From Streptomyces antibioticus (GTDB lineage: Bacteria > Actinomycetota > Actinomycetes > Streptomycetales > Streptomycetaceae): 64,000 nucleotides of DNA. The DNA lies in assembly GCF_001514065.1 (NCBI RefSeq), contig NZ_KQ948429.1:248001-312000 (forward strand). The letters run 5' to 3'. Made by a program: the position numbers and the translations under genes. Under the pieces are notes generated by a model. It saw nothing but the letters and a program-made list of their open reading frames with translations, had not been told where the DNA came from and did no database searches. Within the stretch, counting starts at the first letter, position 1; the number at the start of each line of letters is the position of its first letter. Below, in pieces: positions 42,496-50,738 of this stretch.

Positions 42496-42543
42496 AAAGT
42501 CGTAGCACTCAGCAGACCCACCTTCTTGGGATGGTGAACCGCC

Positions 42544-43662
42544 GTGGAATTCGGGCTCTTTGTACAGGGATACGTGGGCAAACGCGCCGAGACCGACCCG
42601 CTCGCCGAGCACAAGGCGCTGATGGAGGAGACCGAGTACGTCATCCAGGCGGACCAGTCCGGCTTCAAGTACGCCTGGGCCTCCGAGCACCACTTCCTGG
42701 AGGAGTACTCGCACCTCTCCGCCAACGACGTCTTCCTCGGATACCTGGCGCACGCGACGGAACGGATCCACCTCGGCTCCGGGATCTTCAACCCCCTCGC
42801 CCAGGTCAACCACCCCGTGAAGGTCGCCGAGAAGGTCGCCATGCTCGACCATCTCTCCGAGGGACGCTTCGAGTTCGGGTCCGGGCGCGGGGCCGGGTCG
42901 CACGAGATCCTCGGGTTCATACCGGGCGTCACCGACATGAACTACACCAAGGAGATCTGGGAAGAGACCATCGCCGAGTTCCCCAAGATGTGGCTCCAGG
43001 ACGAGTACGTCGGCTTCCAGGGCAAGCACTGGCAGCTGCCGCCGCGCAAGATCCTGCCGAAGCCGTACGGGAAGTCGCACCCGGCGATGTGGTACGCGGC
43101 CGGGTCGCCGCCGTCGTACGCCATGGCCGCGAAGAAGGGGCTCGGGGTGCTGGGGTTCAGCATCCAGAAGGTGTCCGACATGGAGTGGGTCCTGGAGCAG
43201 TACAAGAACTCCGTCGTGAACGCCGAGCCGGTCGGGGACTTCGTCAACGACAACGTGATGGTGACGACGACGGCGATCTGTGCGCCGACCCATGCCGAGG
43301 CGATCGAGATCGCGGTGAACGGCGGTCTGCACTATCTGCCCTCGCTGGTATTCCGGTACCACGACACGTTTCCCCGGCCCGAGGGGTTCCCGGTGTGGCC
43401 GGAGACGCTGCCGCAGTACACGCCGGAGTTCGTGGAGCTGCTCATCGAGGAGGAGCTGCTGATCTGCGGGGATCCGGACGAGGTGCTCACGCAGTGCAAG
43501 CGGTGGGAGCAGGCGGGGGCGGATCAGTTGAGCTTCGGGTTGCCGGTGGGGGTGCCGAAGGAGGAGACGTTGCAGACGATTCGGTTGATCGGGGAGCACG
43601 TGATTCCGAAGATCGATACGGATCCTGTGCATCGGACGTCCCGGTTCCGGGCGGCTGTCTGA
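42544..43662 (+). CDS. LLM-class flavin-dependent monooxygenase
   Basis: 372 aa from GTG 42544. Features include EFGLFVQGYVGKR, WASEHHFLEEYSHLSANDVFLGYLAHATERIHLGSGIFN and HPVKVAEKVAMLDHLSEGRFEFGSGRGAGSHE. This is the bacterial luciferase/alkane-monooxygenase-like type, longer than the F420 group, and needs reduced flavin. The regulon's flavin reductase at 12.4 kb is the obvious supplier. Probable hydroxylase or Baeyer-Villiger enzyme; the substrate is unknown. Confidence 0.9.
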   Translation: MEFGLFVQGYVGKRAETDPLAEHKALMEETEYVIQADQSGFKYAWASEHHFLEEYSHLSANDVFLGYLAHATERIHLGSGIFNPLAQVNHPVKVAEKVAMLDHLSEGRFEFGSGRGAGSHEILGFIPGVTDMNYTKEIWEETIAEFPKMWLQDEYVGFQGKHWQLPPRKILPKPYGKSHPAMWYAAGSPPSYAMAAKKGLGVLGFSIQKVSDMEWVLEQYKNSVVNAEPVGDFVNDNVMVTTTAICAPTHAEAIEIAVNGGLHYLPSLVFRYHDTFPRPEGFPVWPETLPQYTPEFVELLIEEELLICGDPDEVLTQCKRWEQAGADQLSFGLPVGVPKEETLQTIRLIGEHVIPKIDTDPVHRTSRFRAAV

Positions 43663-43676
43663 GCGCCGTTGCGGGG

Positions 43677-43718
43677 TGCGGGTGCGTGGGGGCTGGTCGC
43701 GCAGTTCCCCGCGCCCCT
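43677..43718 (+). repeat. Interspersed Streptomyces repeat, copy 3 (intergenic)
   Basis: This 42-nt core is identical to that of copy 1 (3522-3563). It lies in the 95-nt gap between the LLM and amidohydrolase genes; the next gene has its own perfect AGGAGGT site. Confidence 0.88.
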
Positions 43719-43757
43719 GGGTGGATCACCGGACCGTACGCCTAGGAGGTAACCGGC

Positions 43758-45482
43758 ATGTTCGATCACGTCATCAAGGGCGCCACCGTCGTGGACGGCA
43801 CCGGGGCGCCCGGCTACATTGCCGATGTCGGCATCCGCGACGGGCGTATCGCCGCGATCAGAGAAGGGATCAATGCCGAAGCCGCCACCACCGAGGACGC
43901 CACCGGCCTTGTCCTCGCCCCCGGGTTCGTCGACCCCCATACCCACTACGACGCCCAGCTGTTCTGGGACCCGTACGCCACCCCGTCCCTCAACCATGGC
44001 GTCACCACCGTCGCGGCCGGGAACTGCGGGTTCACGCTGGCGCCCTTGCGGGCGGAGGACGCCGACTACACCCGGCGCATGATGTCCAAGGTCGAGGGGA
44101 TGTCCCTGGTCGCGCTGGAGGAGGGGGCGCCCTGGAGCTGGGAGTCGTTCGGGGAGTACCTCGACGCCCTTGAAGGGCGGATCGCGGTCAACGCCGGGTT
44201 CATGGTGGGGCATTGTGCGCTGCGGCGGTATGTGATGGGGGCGGACGCCGTGGGCGGGCAGCCCAGTGACGAACAACTCGACGCCATGTTGCGGCACTTC
44301 CACGAGGCCATGGACGCCGGGGCCTGGGGGCTGTCCACCACCCAGTCGACCACCCACTCCGACGGGGACGGGAAGCCGGTGGCTTCGCGGCATGCCCTTC
44401 CCGCCGAACTCGTCGCGCTCGCCAAGGCGGTGGGGGAGCACGAAGGGACGCAGATCGAGGCCATCGTGGCCGGGTGTCTCGATCAGTTCAGTGACGCCGA
44501 GATCGAGCTGTTCGTGGAGATGAGCGCGGCGGCGGGGCGGCCGCTGAACTGGAACGTGCTCACCATCGACGCCACCGTCCCCGAACGCGTCCCGCGTCAG
44601 CTGTTCGCGAGCGAGCAGGCGCGGAAGGCGGGCGGGCGGATCGTCGCCCTCACCATGCCGATCCTCACGCCGATGAACATGTCCCTGGGGACGTTCTGCG
44701 CGCTCAACCTCATCCCGGGCTGGGGACCGATCCTCGGCCTTCCCGTGCCCGAGCGGATCGAGAAGCTCCGCGACCCGGAGGTACGGGCCGGGATGCTGGA
44801 GCGCGCCCAGTCCAAGGAGGCCGGCGTGTTCCGGCGGCTGGCGAACTTCGGGCGGTACGTCATCGGCGACACCTACAGCGAGGCGAACCGCGGGCTCAGC
44901 GGGCGGGTCGTGCGGGACATCGCCGAGGAGCGGGGGCAGGACCCGTTCCGGTGCCTGGTAGAGATCTGCGCGGCCGACGACCTCCGTACGGTCCTGTGGC
45001 CCATGCCCAGCGACAACGACCCCGCCTCCTGGGCGCTGCGCGCCGAGACCTGGCAGCACGAGGACGTGCTGCTCGGCGGCTCGGACGCGGGGGCGCATCT
45101 GGACCGGATGTGCGGGGCGCCGTACACCACCCGGTTCCTCGGGGACTGTCTGCGCGGGCGGAAGCTCGCCACGCTGGAGCAGGCGGTGAAGATGCTGACC
45201 GACGACCCGGCGCGGCTCTTCGGGCTGCGTGAGCGGGGGCAGGTACGGGAGGGCTGGCATGCCGACCTCGTGCTCTTCGACCCGGAGCGGATCGGGGCGG
45301 GCACGGCCACCCTGGTGCACGACCTGCCGGGTGACAGTCCGCGGCTGGACTCCAAGGCGCTCGGAGTACGGGCCGTGTGGGTCAACGGGGTCGAGGCGAT
45401 CCGCGACGACGCGGTGAGCGGGGCGGTGCCCGGGAAGGTGCTGCGCTCGGGGCGGGACACCCGGACGGTGAGCACCCGGTGA
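43758..45482 (+). CDS. D-aminoacylase-like amidohydrolase
   Basis: 574 aa; AGGAGGT lies 7 nt before ATG 43758. It carries the composite amidohydrolase opening FDHVIKGATVVDGTGAPGY, the HxH site in GFVDPHTHYDAQ, the GNCGFTLAP block of N-acyl-D-amino-acid deacylases, and the C-terminal GGSDAGAHLDRMCGAPYTTRF Asp region. These enzymes remove acyl groups from amides or open cyclic imides/lactams. Here the substrate could be a ring intermediate. The stop overlaps the next GTG. Confidence 0.9.
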   Translation: MFDHVIKGATVVDGTGAPGYIADVGIRDGRIAAIREGINAEAATTEDATGLVLAPGFVDPHTHYDAQLFWDPYATPSLNHGVTTVAAGNCGFTLAPLRAEDADYTRRMMSKVEGMSLVALEEGAPWSWESFGEYLDALEGRIAVNAGFMVGHCALRRYVMGADAVGGQPSDEQLDAMLRHFHEAMDAGAWGLSTTQSTTHSDGDGKPVASRHALPAELVALAKAVGEHEGTQIEAIVAGCLDQFSDAEIELFVEMSAAAGRPLNWNVLTIDATVPERVPRQLFASEQARKAGGRIVALTMPILTPMNMSLGTFCALNLIPGWGPILGLPVPERIEKLRDPEVRAGMLERAQSKEAGVFRRLANFGRYVIGDTYSEANRGLSGRVVRDIAEERGQDPFRCLVEICAADDLRTVLWPMPSDNDPASWALRAETWQHEDVLLGGSDAGAHLDRMCGAPYTTRFLGDCLRGRKLATLEQAVKMLTDDPARLFGLRERGQVREGWHADLVLFDPERIGAGTATLVHDLPGDSPRLDSKALGVRAVWVNGVEAIRDDAVSGAVPGKVLRSGRDTRTVSTR

Positions 45483-46924
45483 GGGAGCGGCTGTTCATCG
45501 GGGGAGAGTGGACCCAGCCGGACGGCGGGCACTACGCCGTGGTCGATCCGGCCACCGAGGAGACCGTCGGGTGGGCGCCGGAGGCCTCGCGGGATCAGGT
45601 GCACGCGGCCTGCGCCGCGGCCCGCGAGGCCTTCGGGTCATGGTCGCGTACGGCACCCGAGGAGCGGGCGGCGATCCTGGCCCGGGCGGCCGACGTCATC
45701 GCCGGCCGCTTCGTGCCGTACGCCGAACTCGCCCAGGCGGAGACCGGGGCGACGACCGGCACCGCGCGGGCGATGCAGGTCGGGGTCGGGGTCGCCCGGT
45801 TCCGGCGGTACGCGCGCGTGGAGAGCGCCGAGTGGGCGATCCCGCCGCAGATCAACGAGGCCGGGCCGATGGGGAAGGCCGGGGTGATGGGGGCGCTGGC
45901 CGTCCGCCAGCCCGTCGGGGTGGTCACCTGCATCACCTCGTACAACAACCCGTGGGCCAACCCGGCCGGCAAGGTCGCCCCCGCCCTCGCGATGGGCAAC
46001 ACGGTGGTGGTGAAGCCTGCTCCGCAGGACCCCCTGTCGGTCTACCGGATGGCGGAGGCGCTGGAGGCGGCCGGGCTGCCGCGGGGCGTGCTCAGCGTGG
46101 TCTCCGGGCGCTCGGTCGACGTCGGTGAGGCCGCCGTCGACTCCCCGGACGTCGACATGGTCTCCTTCACCGGCTCCACGGCGGTCGGGCAGCGCATCGC
46201 CGAGGTGTGCGGGCGCGGCATGAAACGGCAGCTGATGGAGCTGGGAGGGAAGGGCGCGGCCGTCGTCTTCGATGACGCCGACATCGGCTCGGCGGTGGCC
46301 GGGATCGGCACCACCTTCTCCTTCTACAGCGGGCAGATCTGCACCGCGCCGACGCGTGTGCTGGCCCAACGGGGCGTGTACGAGAAGCTGGTGGACGGGC
46401 TCGCCGGCTATGCCGGGCGGCTGAAGGTCGGGGACCCGCGGGAGGCGGACACGGTGGTGGGGCCGGTGATCTCCGCGGCGCACCGGGAGCGTGTCGAGTC
46501 GTACGTGGAGTTGGGCCGCAAGGAAGGCGCCACGATCGTCGCCGGCGGCGAACGGCCTTCGTACGAACGCGGCTTCTACGTCGCCCCGACCCTCCTCGCG
46601 GACTGCACCAACGCGATGCGGGTCGCCCGCGAGGAGATCTTCGGGCCGGTCGTGGCCGTCGTCCCCTTCGACGACGAGGAGGAGGGCATCGCCCTCGCCA
46701 ACGACTCCGACTACGGCCTCATCGACTACGTCTGGTCCGGCGACGTCGCCCGCGCCTTCCGGGTGGCCCGGCGGCTGCGGGCGGGCGGGGTCGGCGTGAA
46801 CACGGTCGGGCGGAACATGGAGGCCCCGTTCGGCGGGTTCAAGAAGAGCGGGGTGGGCCGGGACGTCGGGTCGTACGCACTGCACGCCTACAGCGAGGTG
46901 CAGGCGATCGTCTGGCCCGGGTGA
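45479..46924 (+). CDS. Aldehyde dehydrogenase
   Basis: 481 aa from GTG 45479, overlapping the preceding stop. NAD-binding and catalytic features: TSYNNPWANPAGKVAPALAMGN, SFTGSTAVGQRIAE, catalytic Glu in MELGGKGAAVV, catalytic Cys in SGQICTAPTRVL. It is full length. It would oxidise an aldehyde released by the pathway to the acid. It is the last plus-strand gene before the convergent BBE gene. Confidence 0.93.
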   Translation: MRERLFIGGEWTQPDGGHYAVVDPATEETVGWAPEASRDQVHAACAAAREAFGSWSRTAPEERAAILARAADVIAGRFVPYAELAQAETGATTGTARAMQVGVGVARFRRYARVESAEWAIPPQINEAGPMGKAGVMGALAVRQPVGVVTCITSYNNPWANPAGKVAPALAMGNTVVVKPAPQDPLSVYRMAEALEAAGLPRGVLSVVSGRSVDVGEAAVDSPDVDMVSFTGSTAVGQRIAEVCGRGMKRQLMELGGKGAAVVFDDADIGSAVAGIGTTFSFYSGQICTAPTRVLAQRGVYEKLVDGLAGYAGRLKVGDPREADTVVGPVISAAHRERVESYVELGRKEGATIVAGGERPSYERGFYVAPTLLADCTNAMRVAREEIFGPVVAVVPFDDEEEGIALANDSDYGLIDYVWSGDVARAFRVARRLRAGGVGVNTVGRNMEAPFGGFKKSGVGRDVGSYALHAYSEVQAIVWPG

Positions 46925-46931
46925 GCGGTCC

Positions 46932-46948
46932 CGGCTCTACGGGAGCCG
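46932..46948. terminator. Small hairpin between convergent genes
   Basis: CGGCTC (46932-46937) pairs with GAGCCG (46943-46948) around a 5-nt loop. It is just after the aldehyde dehydrogenase stop and overlaps the last codons of the BBE gene. Confidence 0.4.
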
Positions 46949-48547
46949 TATCGACTGGGCGTGACGGAAGAAGTCCGTGGGGTCCCAGCGGGCCTTGACC
47001 TGCTGGAGACGGGCGTAGTTCGCCCGCCAGTACAGGGTGTGCCAGGGCACGCCCGAGGTGTTCCAGACGGGGTCCGAGAGGTCGGGGTCGGGGTCGTTGA
47101 TGTAGCAGCCGCCGGTCAGGTCGTTCGGGACGGGGACGCCGCCCGTGTCCTGGAACGAATCCCGATACAGGTCCCGGAGCCAGGCGAGGTGCTTGTCGTC
47201 CTCGCGCTTGTCGATCCAGAAGTTCTCGTACAGGGCGATCAGGGCCGCGTCCCGGTGCGGGACGGCGGTGGCGCCGGGGGCGGTGTCGTTCGTGCGGCCG
47301 CCGCCGCCGTTGAGGGAGATCACGGCGTTCGGGTTCGTGTAGTCCGTGCGGGTCAAGTGACGGTACATGACGGCCAGTTGGGCGTCGGTGAAACTCCCCT
47401 TCAGCCACGCCGTCTTCACCGCGCTGCGCAGCGTGTGGTCGTACAGCAGGACCGGGCTGCTGGTGCCGAGCAGCTTCGTCGAGGCCAGCCACGGGACGCG
47501 GCGGGACGGGAAGGAGGCGGCGAGGCCGGTGCCGGCGGTGAGGGCCGCGGTGTAGTCGGCGAGCAGCCGGTCGGCGTCCGGATCCGTGCCGTCGACCTGG
47601 GTGAACAGGGCCACGCCGCCCGTCGCCCCCTGGCGCATCAGCAGATAGCCGGAGAGGGAGATGAACGGGGAGGAGGTGGCGCCGTTGTCCACGTGCCAGG
47701 CGCAGAAGTTGCGGACCAGGCGGGCCATCGACGGGGCGTCAAGGCGGCTCCACGGGATCTCCGCCAGGCTGACCAGCACCTCGCGCGGCGGCGCGGGCAG
47801 CTGGAGGCCCGGTGCGGTTCCGGTCGCGGTGGGGGAGCGGAACCAGTAGCGGGTGATGACGCCGAAGCTCCCGCCGCCCCCACCCGAGGTGGCCCACCAC
47901 AGGTCGCGGTGCGGGTCCGAGGGCGCGCGCGAGGCGACGACCGTACGCACCCGCCCCGTGGCGTCGACCACCACCATCTCCACGGCCTCGATGTGATCCG
48001 CCACCAGCCCGAACCGCCGCGTCAGCGGCCCGAACCCGCCGCCGCTCGCATGACCGCCGATCCCCACGGTCAGGCATGCGCCGCCCGGGATCGTCACCCC
48101 CCACCCCTTGTACAACGCCTCGTAGATCTGCCCCAGTTGGGCTCCGGCGCCGATGGCGAAGGCGTTGCGGGCGGGGTCGTGGGCGATCCCGTTCAGCGCG
48201 GACGTGTCGATGATGACGTCGGTGTCGGGGTGGTGGACGAAGTCGGCGTAGCAGTGGCCGCCGCTGCGCACGGACACGCGCTTCCCGGTGCGGACGGCCT
48301 CCGTCACCGCCTGCACCACCTGTTCCGTGGAGGCGACGAGGCGGATGGCTTCGGGCGTGGCCGCCCACCGCTTGTTCACGCCGGTGGCGAGCTCCGCGTA
48401 CCGCGCGTCACCGGGGACGACGGACACGGAGGGTGCTGCGGTGGCCGCGCTCGCGTCCGTCGGGGTGAGGACGCCCTCGGTGACGGCCAGGGCGGACACC
48501 CCGGTCATCAGGGCCCGTCTGCTGATCTCGCTGCTGGGTCTGGGCAT
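46937..48547 (-). CDS. BBE-type FAD oxidoreductase, Tat-exported, probably bicovalent FAD
   Basis: 536 aa. A twin-arginine signal (SRRALMTGVSALAVTEG) precedes an FAD_binding_4 domain. RSGGHCY supplies the His for covalent FAD, and PGGACLTVGIGGHASGGGFG supplies the Cys typical of bicovalent BBE/GOOX enzymes. The C-terminus NYARLQQVKARWDPTDFF is the BBE domain. It oxidises an alcohol, sugar or ring with O2. It lies downstream of the AfsA operon but behind a strong terminator, so it is probably transcribed alone; AGGAG lies about 12 nt before the ATG. Confidence 0.9.
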   Translation of the reverse strand: MPRPSSEISRRALMTGVSALAVTEGVLTPTDASAATAAPSVSVVPGDARYAELATGVNKRWAATPEAIRLVASTEQVVQAVTEAVRTGKRVSVRSGGHCYADFVHHPDTDVIIDTSALNGIAHDPARNAFAIGAGAQLGQIYEALYKGWGVTIPGGACLTVGIGGHASGGGFGPLTRRFGLVADHIEAVEMVVVDATGRVRTVVASRAPSDPHRDLWWATSGGGGGSFGVITRYWFRSPTATGTAPGLQLPAPPREVLVSLAEIPWSRLDAPSMARLVRNFCAWHVDNGATSSPFISLSGYLLMRQGATGGVALFTQVDGTDPDADRLLADYTAALTAGTGLAASFPSRRVPWLASTKLLGTSSPVLLYDHTLRSAVKTAWLKGSFTDAQLAVMYRHLTRTDYTNPNAVISLNGGGGRTNDTAPGATAVPHRDAALIALYENFWIDKREDDKHLAWLRDLYRDSFQDTGGVPVPNDLTGGCYINDPDPDLSDPVWNTSGVPWHTLYWRANYARLQQVKARWDPTDFFRHAQSIRLP

Positions 48548-48583
48548 GGCTGGGTCGGTCTCCTCGCAGGGTGGGAAGGCAGG

Positions 48584-48627
48584 CCGGGGCCCGGGCGGTC
48601 GGGGGACGTTGACCGCCCGGGCCCCGG
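48584..48627 (-). terminator. Strong terminator ending the AfsA operon
   Basis: A perfect 17-bp stem (48584-48600 with 48611-48627) and a 10-nt loop, 3 nt after the stop of the epimerase-type gene. It separates the PTE-to-epimerase operon from the BBE gene. Confidence 0.9.
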
Positions 48628-48630
48628 GGC

Positions 48631-49668
48631 TCAGTGGACGGCGTCGTGGTGGGTGCGGTACCAGTCGGCCTGGTCTCGTAGCGTGCGTTCCAACGGGCGG
48701 AACTCCACGCCGAGTTCGCGTTCGGCGCGGGCGGAGGTCACCCGGCGGCGGTCTCCTTCCAGCAGGGCCCGCACGCCCTCCCGGGTCGCGGTCGGCGTGG
48801 CGCCCCGCAGCCGGCCGCCGGTCTCCAGCAGGGCGGCCATGAGCAGCGCCAGCCGGGCCGGCACCTCGCGCGGGGGCGTGACCCCGAGGGCCCGCGCCGC
48901 GATCCGGCAGACCTCGGGGAGCGGGACCCAGTCGCCGGCCACGATGTAGCGGCGGGCGTGCTCGCCCTTGGCGGCGGCCCGGAGGCAGGCGTCCGCCACG
49001 TCACGGGCGTCCACCACGTGGTTGCCCGCCCGGGGGACACCGCCGAGCCGCCCCTCGGCCACCGAGGCGAACAGCCGCCCGGCGGAGGTCGGCCCGGCGT
49101 CGCCCGGCCCCCACATCCAGCCGGGGAGCACGATCGGCACCCGCACCCCGCGCTCGGCGCCGAAGGCACGGACCGCCTCCTCCGAGCGCAGCTTGCTCGC
49201 GTAGTAGCCGTTGGCGCGGGTGCCGCGCCCCTCCGGGGTGTCCTCGTCCGAGGGGCGGCCGTCGGGGCGGGTGCCGAGCGTGCCGATGGAGCTGGTGTGC
49301 ACCACGACCGGCACCCCGGCCGCGGTCGCCGCGTCGAGCAGTCCGGTGACGGCGTCGACGTTCGTGGCCGTCAGCAGCGCCGGGTCGTGCCCTCCCGGGG
49401 CGTAGTACTCACGGAAGTACGCGGCCGTGTGGATCACCGCCGTGTGCCCCGGGAGGGACGGGGCGAGGGCGCCCGGATCGCGTACGTCCCCCTGGAGGAC
49501 GGTGAGTTGATCGTGCCCGGGGAGCAGGGCGCGGGCCCGCCCCGGGTCCCGGACCACGGCCGTCACCGCGCTGCCGCCGTCGAGCAGCTGCCGTACGACA
49601 TGGCCCCCGAGCAGACCGGTGGCACCGGTGACGAGCACCCGCTGCAACGGCGGGCCGGTCACGTCCAT
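48631..49668 (-). CDS. NAD-dependent epimerase/dehydratase-type reductase (extended SDR)
   Basis: 345 aa; its start overlaps the AfsA-like stop by 10 nt. It has VLVTGATGLLGGHVVRQLL, the TSSIGTLG Ser strand and YYASKLRSE (YxxxK), so catalytic residues are present. It resembles dihydroflavonol reductase-like NADP enzymes. Coupled to the AfsA homologue, it could reduce the butenolide or keto group of the product, but this is inference. It is the last gene of the operon. Confidence 0.88.
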   Translation of the reverse strand: MDVTGPPLQRVLVTGATGLLGGHVVRQLLDGGSAVTAVVRDPGRARALLPGHDQLTVLQGDVRDPGALAPSLPGHTAVIHTAAYFREYYAPGGHDPALLTATNVDAVTGLLDAATAAGVPVVVHTSSIGTLGTRPDGRPSDEDTPEGRGTRANGYYASKLRSEEAVRAFGAERGVRVPIVLPGWMWGPGDAGPTSAGRLFASVAEGRLGGVPRAGNHVVDARDVADACLRAAAKGEHARRYIVAGDWVPLPEVCRIAARALGVTPPREVPARLALLMAALLETGGRLRGATPTATREGVRALLEGDRRRVTSARAERELGVEFRPLERTLRDQADWYRTHHDAVH

Positions 49669-50690
49669 TGCACCACTTCCAGCCGGATCGTCGTCGTCAC
49701 CGCCCCTTCCTGCCGGACCTCGATCACCACGGGCACGGCGAGCGTGCGCAGGTCGTCCTGGCGGCGGAACCCCTGCACGGTGGCCCGCAGTTCGGTCACC
49801 TGGTCCAGCTCCGCGTAGTCGGTGAACTCGGTCTCGATGGCGGAGATGGTCAGCGTCTGCGGGGACAGGCCGTGCAGCTGGGCCACGGCGGCGATCGCGA
49901 GCTGGCGGGCCGCCTCCATCTGGAGATGGCCGGGGACGTGGTCAAGCGGGTGGTCGAACATGTGCGGGTGGCTGGCGTCGAGGACCAGCTGAGCCGACAC
50001 CCGGGCCTCGCTCGCCACCACCGGAGCGGTGATCACGACGTTGCGGGCCTCGCTGCGGCCCACGGCGGACGGCGCCGCCGGGGTGAAGCGCGGCAGGGCC
50101 AGGTCCGTCGCCGCCGTACGGCGTTTCGCCCGCAGGGTGCGGTAGGCGCGCTGGGACACGATCAGCAGGGCCCCGTTGCCGGACATCGCCACATGACCGT
50201 CCAGGGCGACATTGCCGCTGAAGGTGAACCCCTGGACGCGGCCGGCCTTGTTGCGCCGGGGGTGGACGGTCATCGTGACGAGGACGTGCGCGGGCGTCGC
50301 CCCGATCCGCAGCTGGGTCAGGCCCACCGTACGGAGGTTGAGGCTGCGGAAGATGAACGCGGAGCCCAGTTCGACGTCCAGGTGCTCGTGGGCCACCAGG
50401 ACGCCTGCCTGCCGGACCACCTCGATGAGCAGCGTGTAGTCGTACATCGGCGCGTTCTCGCCGATGAGATGGCCGCGGGGCAGCTGGGCGGCGACGAGGA
50501 AGGTCTCCTCGCCGACCGCCGCGGAGTCGGTGACGAACACCTCGGCGACGGAGGTGCGGTGCACCAGCGTGCGGGAGACGGTCGCGTCGTAGCGCAGCCG
50601 GGCGGCGGCCTCGGCGGCGGGGTCCGACGGGGAGCCGGGTTGCTTGTCCTCTGTCTCGAGATCGGTTGGCTGGGTCTCGGGCATGGTCAT
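49659..50690 (-). CDS. AfsA/ScbA-family gamma-butyrolactone synthase homologue
   Basis: 343 aa from ATG 50690. Two hotdog-like halves: RTLVHRTSVAEVFVTD with LLIEVVRQAG (Glu90, Arg93) in the first, and MFDHPLDHVPGHLQMEAARQ (about 244-263; Glu259, Arg262) in the second. Both repeats keep the Glu-x-x-Arg pair and the DHVPG block that defines the AfsA family. AfsA joins a beta-ketoacyl chain to dihydroxyacetone phosphate, giving a butenolide phosphate. A HAD phosphatase and reductases are in the same operon. It may make a signal or a product scaffold; no receptor gene is near. Confidence 0.93.
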   Translation of the reverse strand: MTMPETQPTDLETEDKQPGSPSDPAAEAAARLRYDATVSRTLVHRTSVAEVFVTDSAAVGEETFLVAAQLPRGHLIGENAPMYDYTLLIEVVRQAGVLVAHEHLDVELGSAFIFRSLNLRTVGLTQLRIGATPAHVLVTMTVHPRRNKAGRVQGFTFSGNVALDGHVAMSGNGALLIVSQRAYRTLRAKRRTAATDLALPRFTPAAPSAVGRSEARNVVITAPVVASEARVSAQLVLDASHPHMFDHPLDHVPGHLQMEAARQLAIAAVAQLHGLSPQTLTISAIETEFTDYAELDQVTELRATVQGFRRQDDLRTLAVPVVIEVRQEGAVTTTIRLEVVQWT

Positions 50691-50738
50691 GATCGGCTGG
50701 AGGTCCTTTCCGACCTGGAGTGGGTGTCGGTCCACGGT

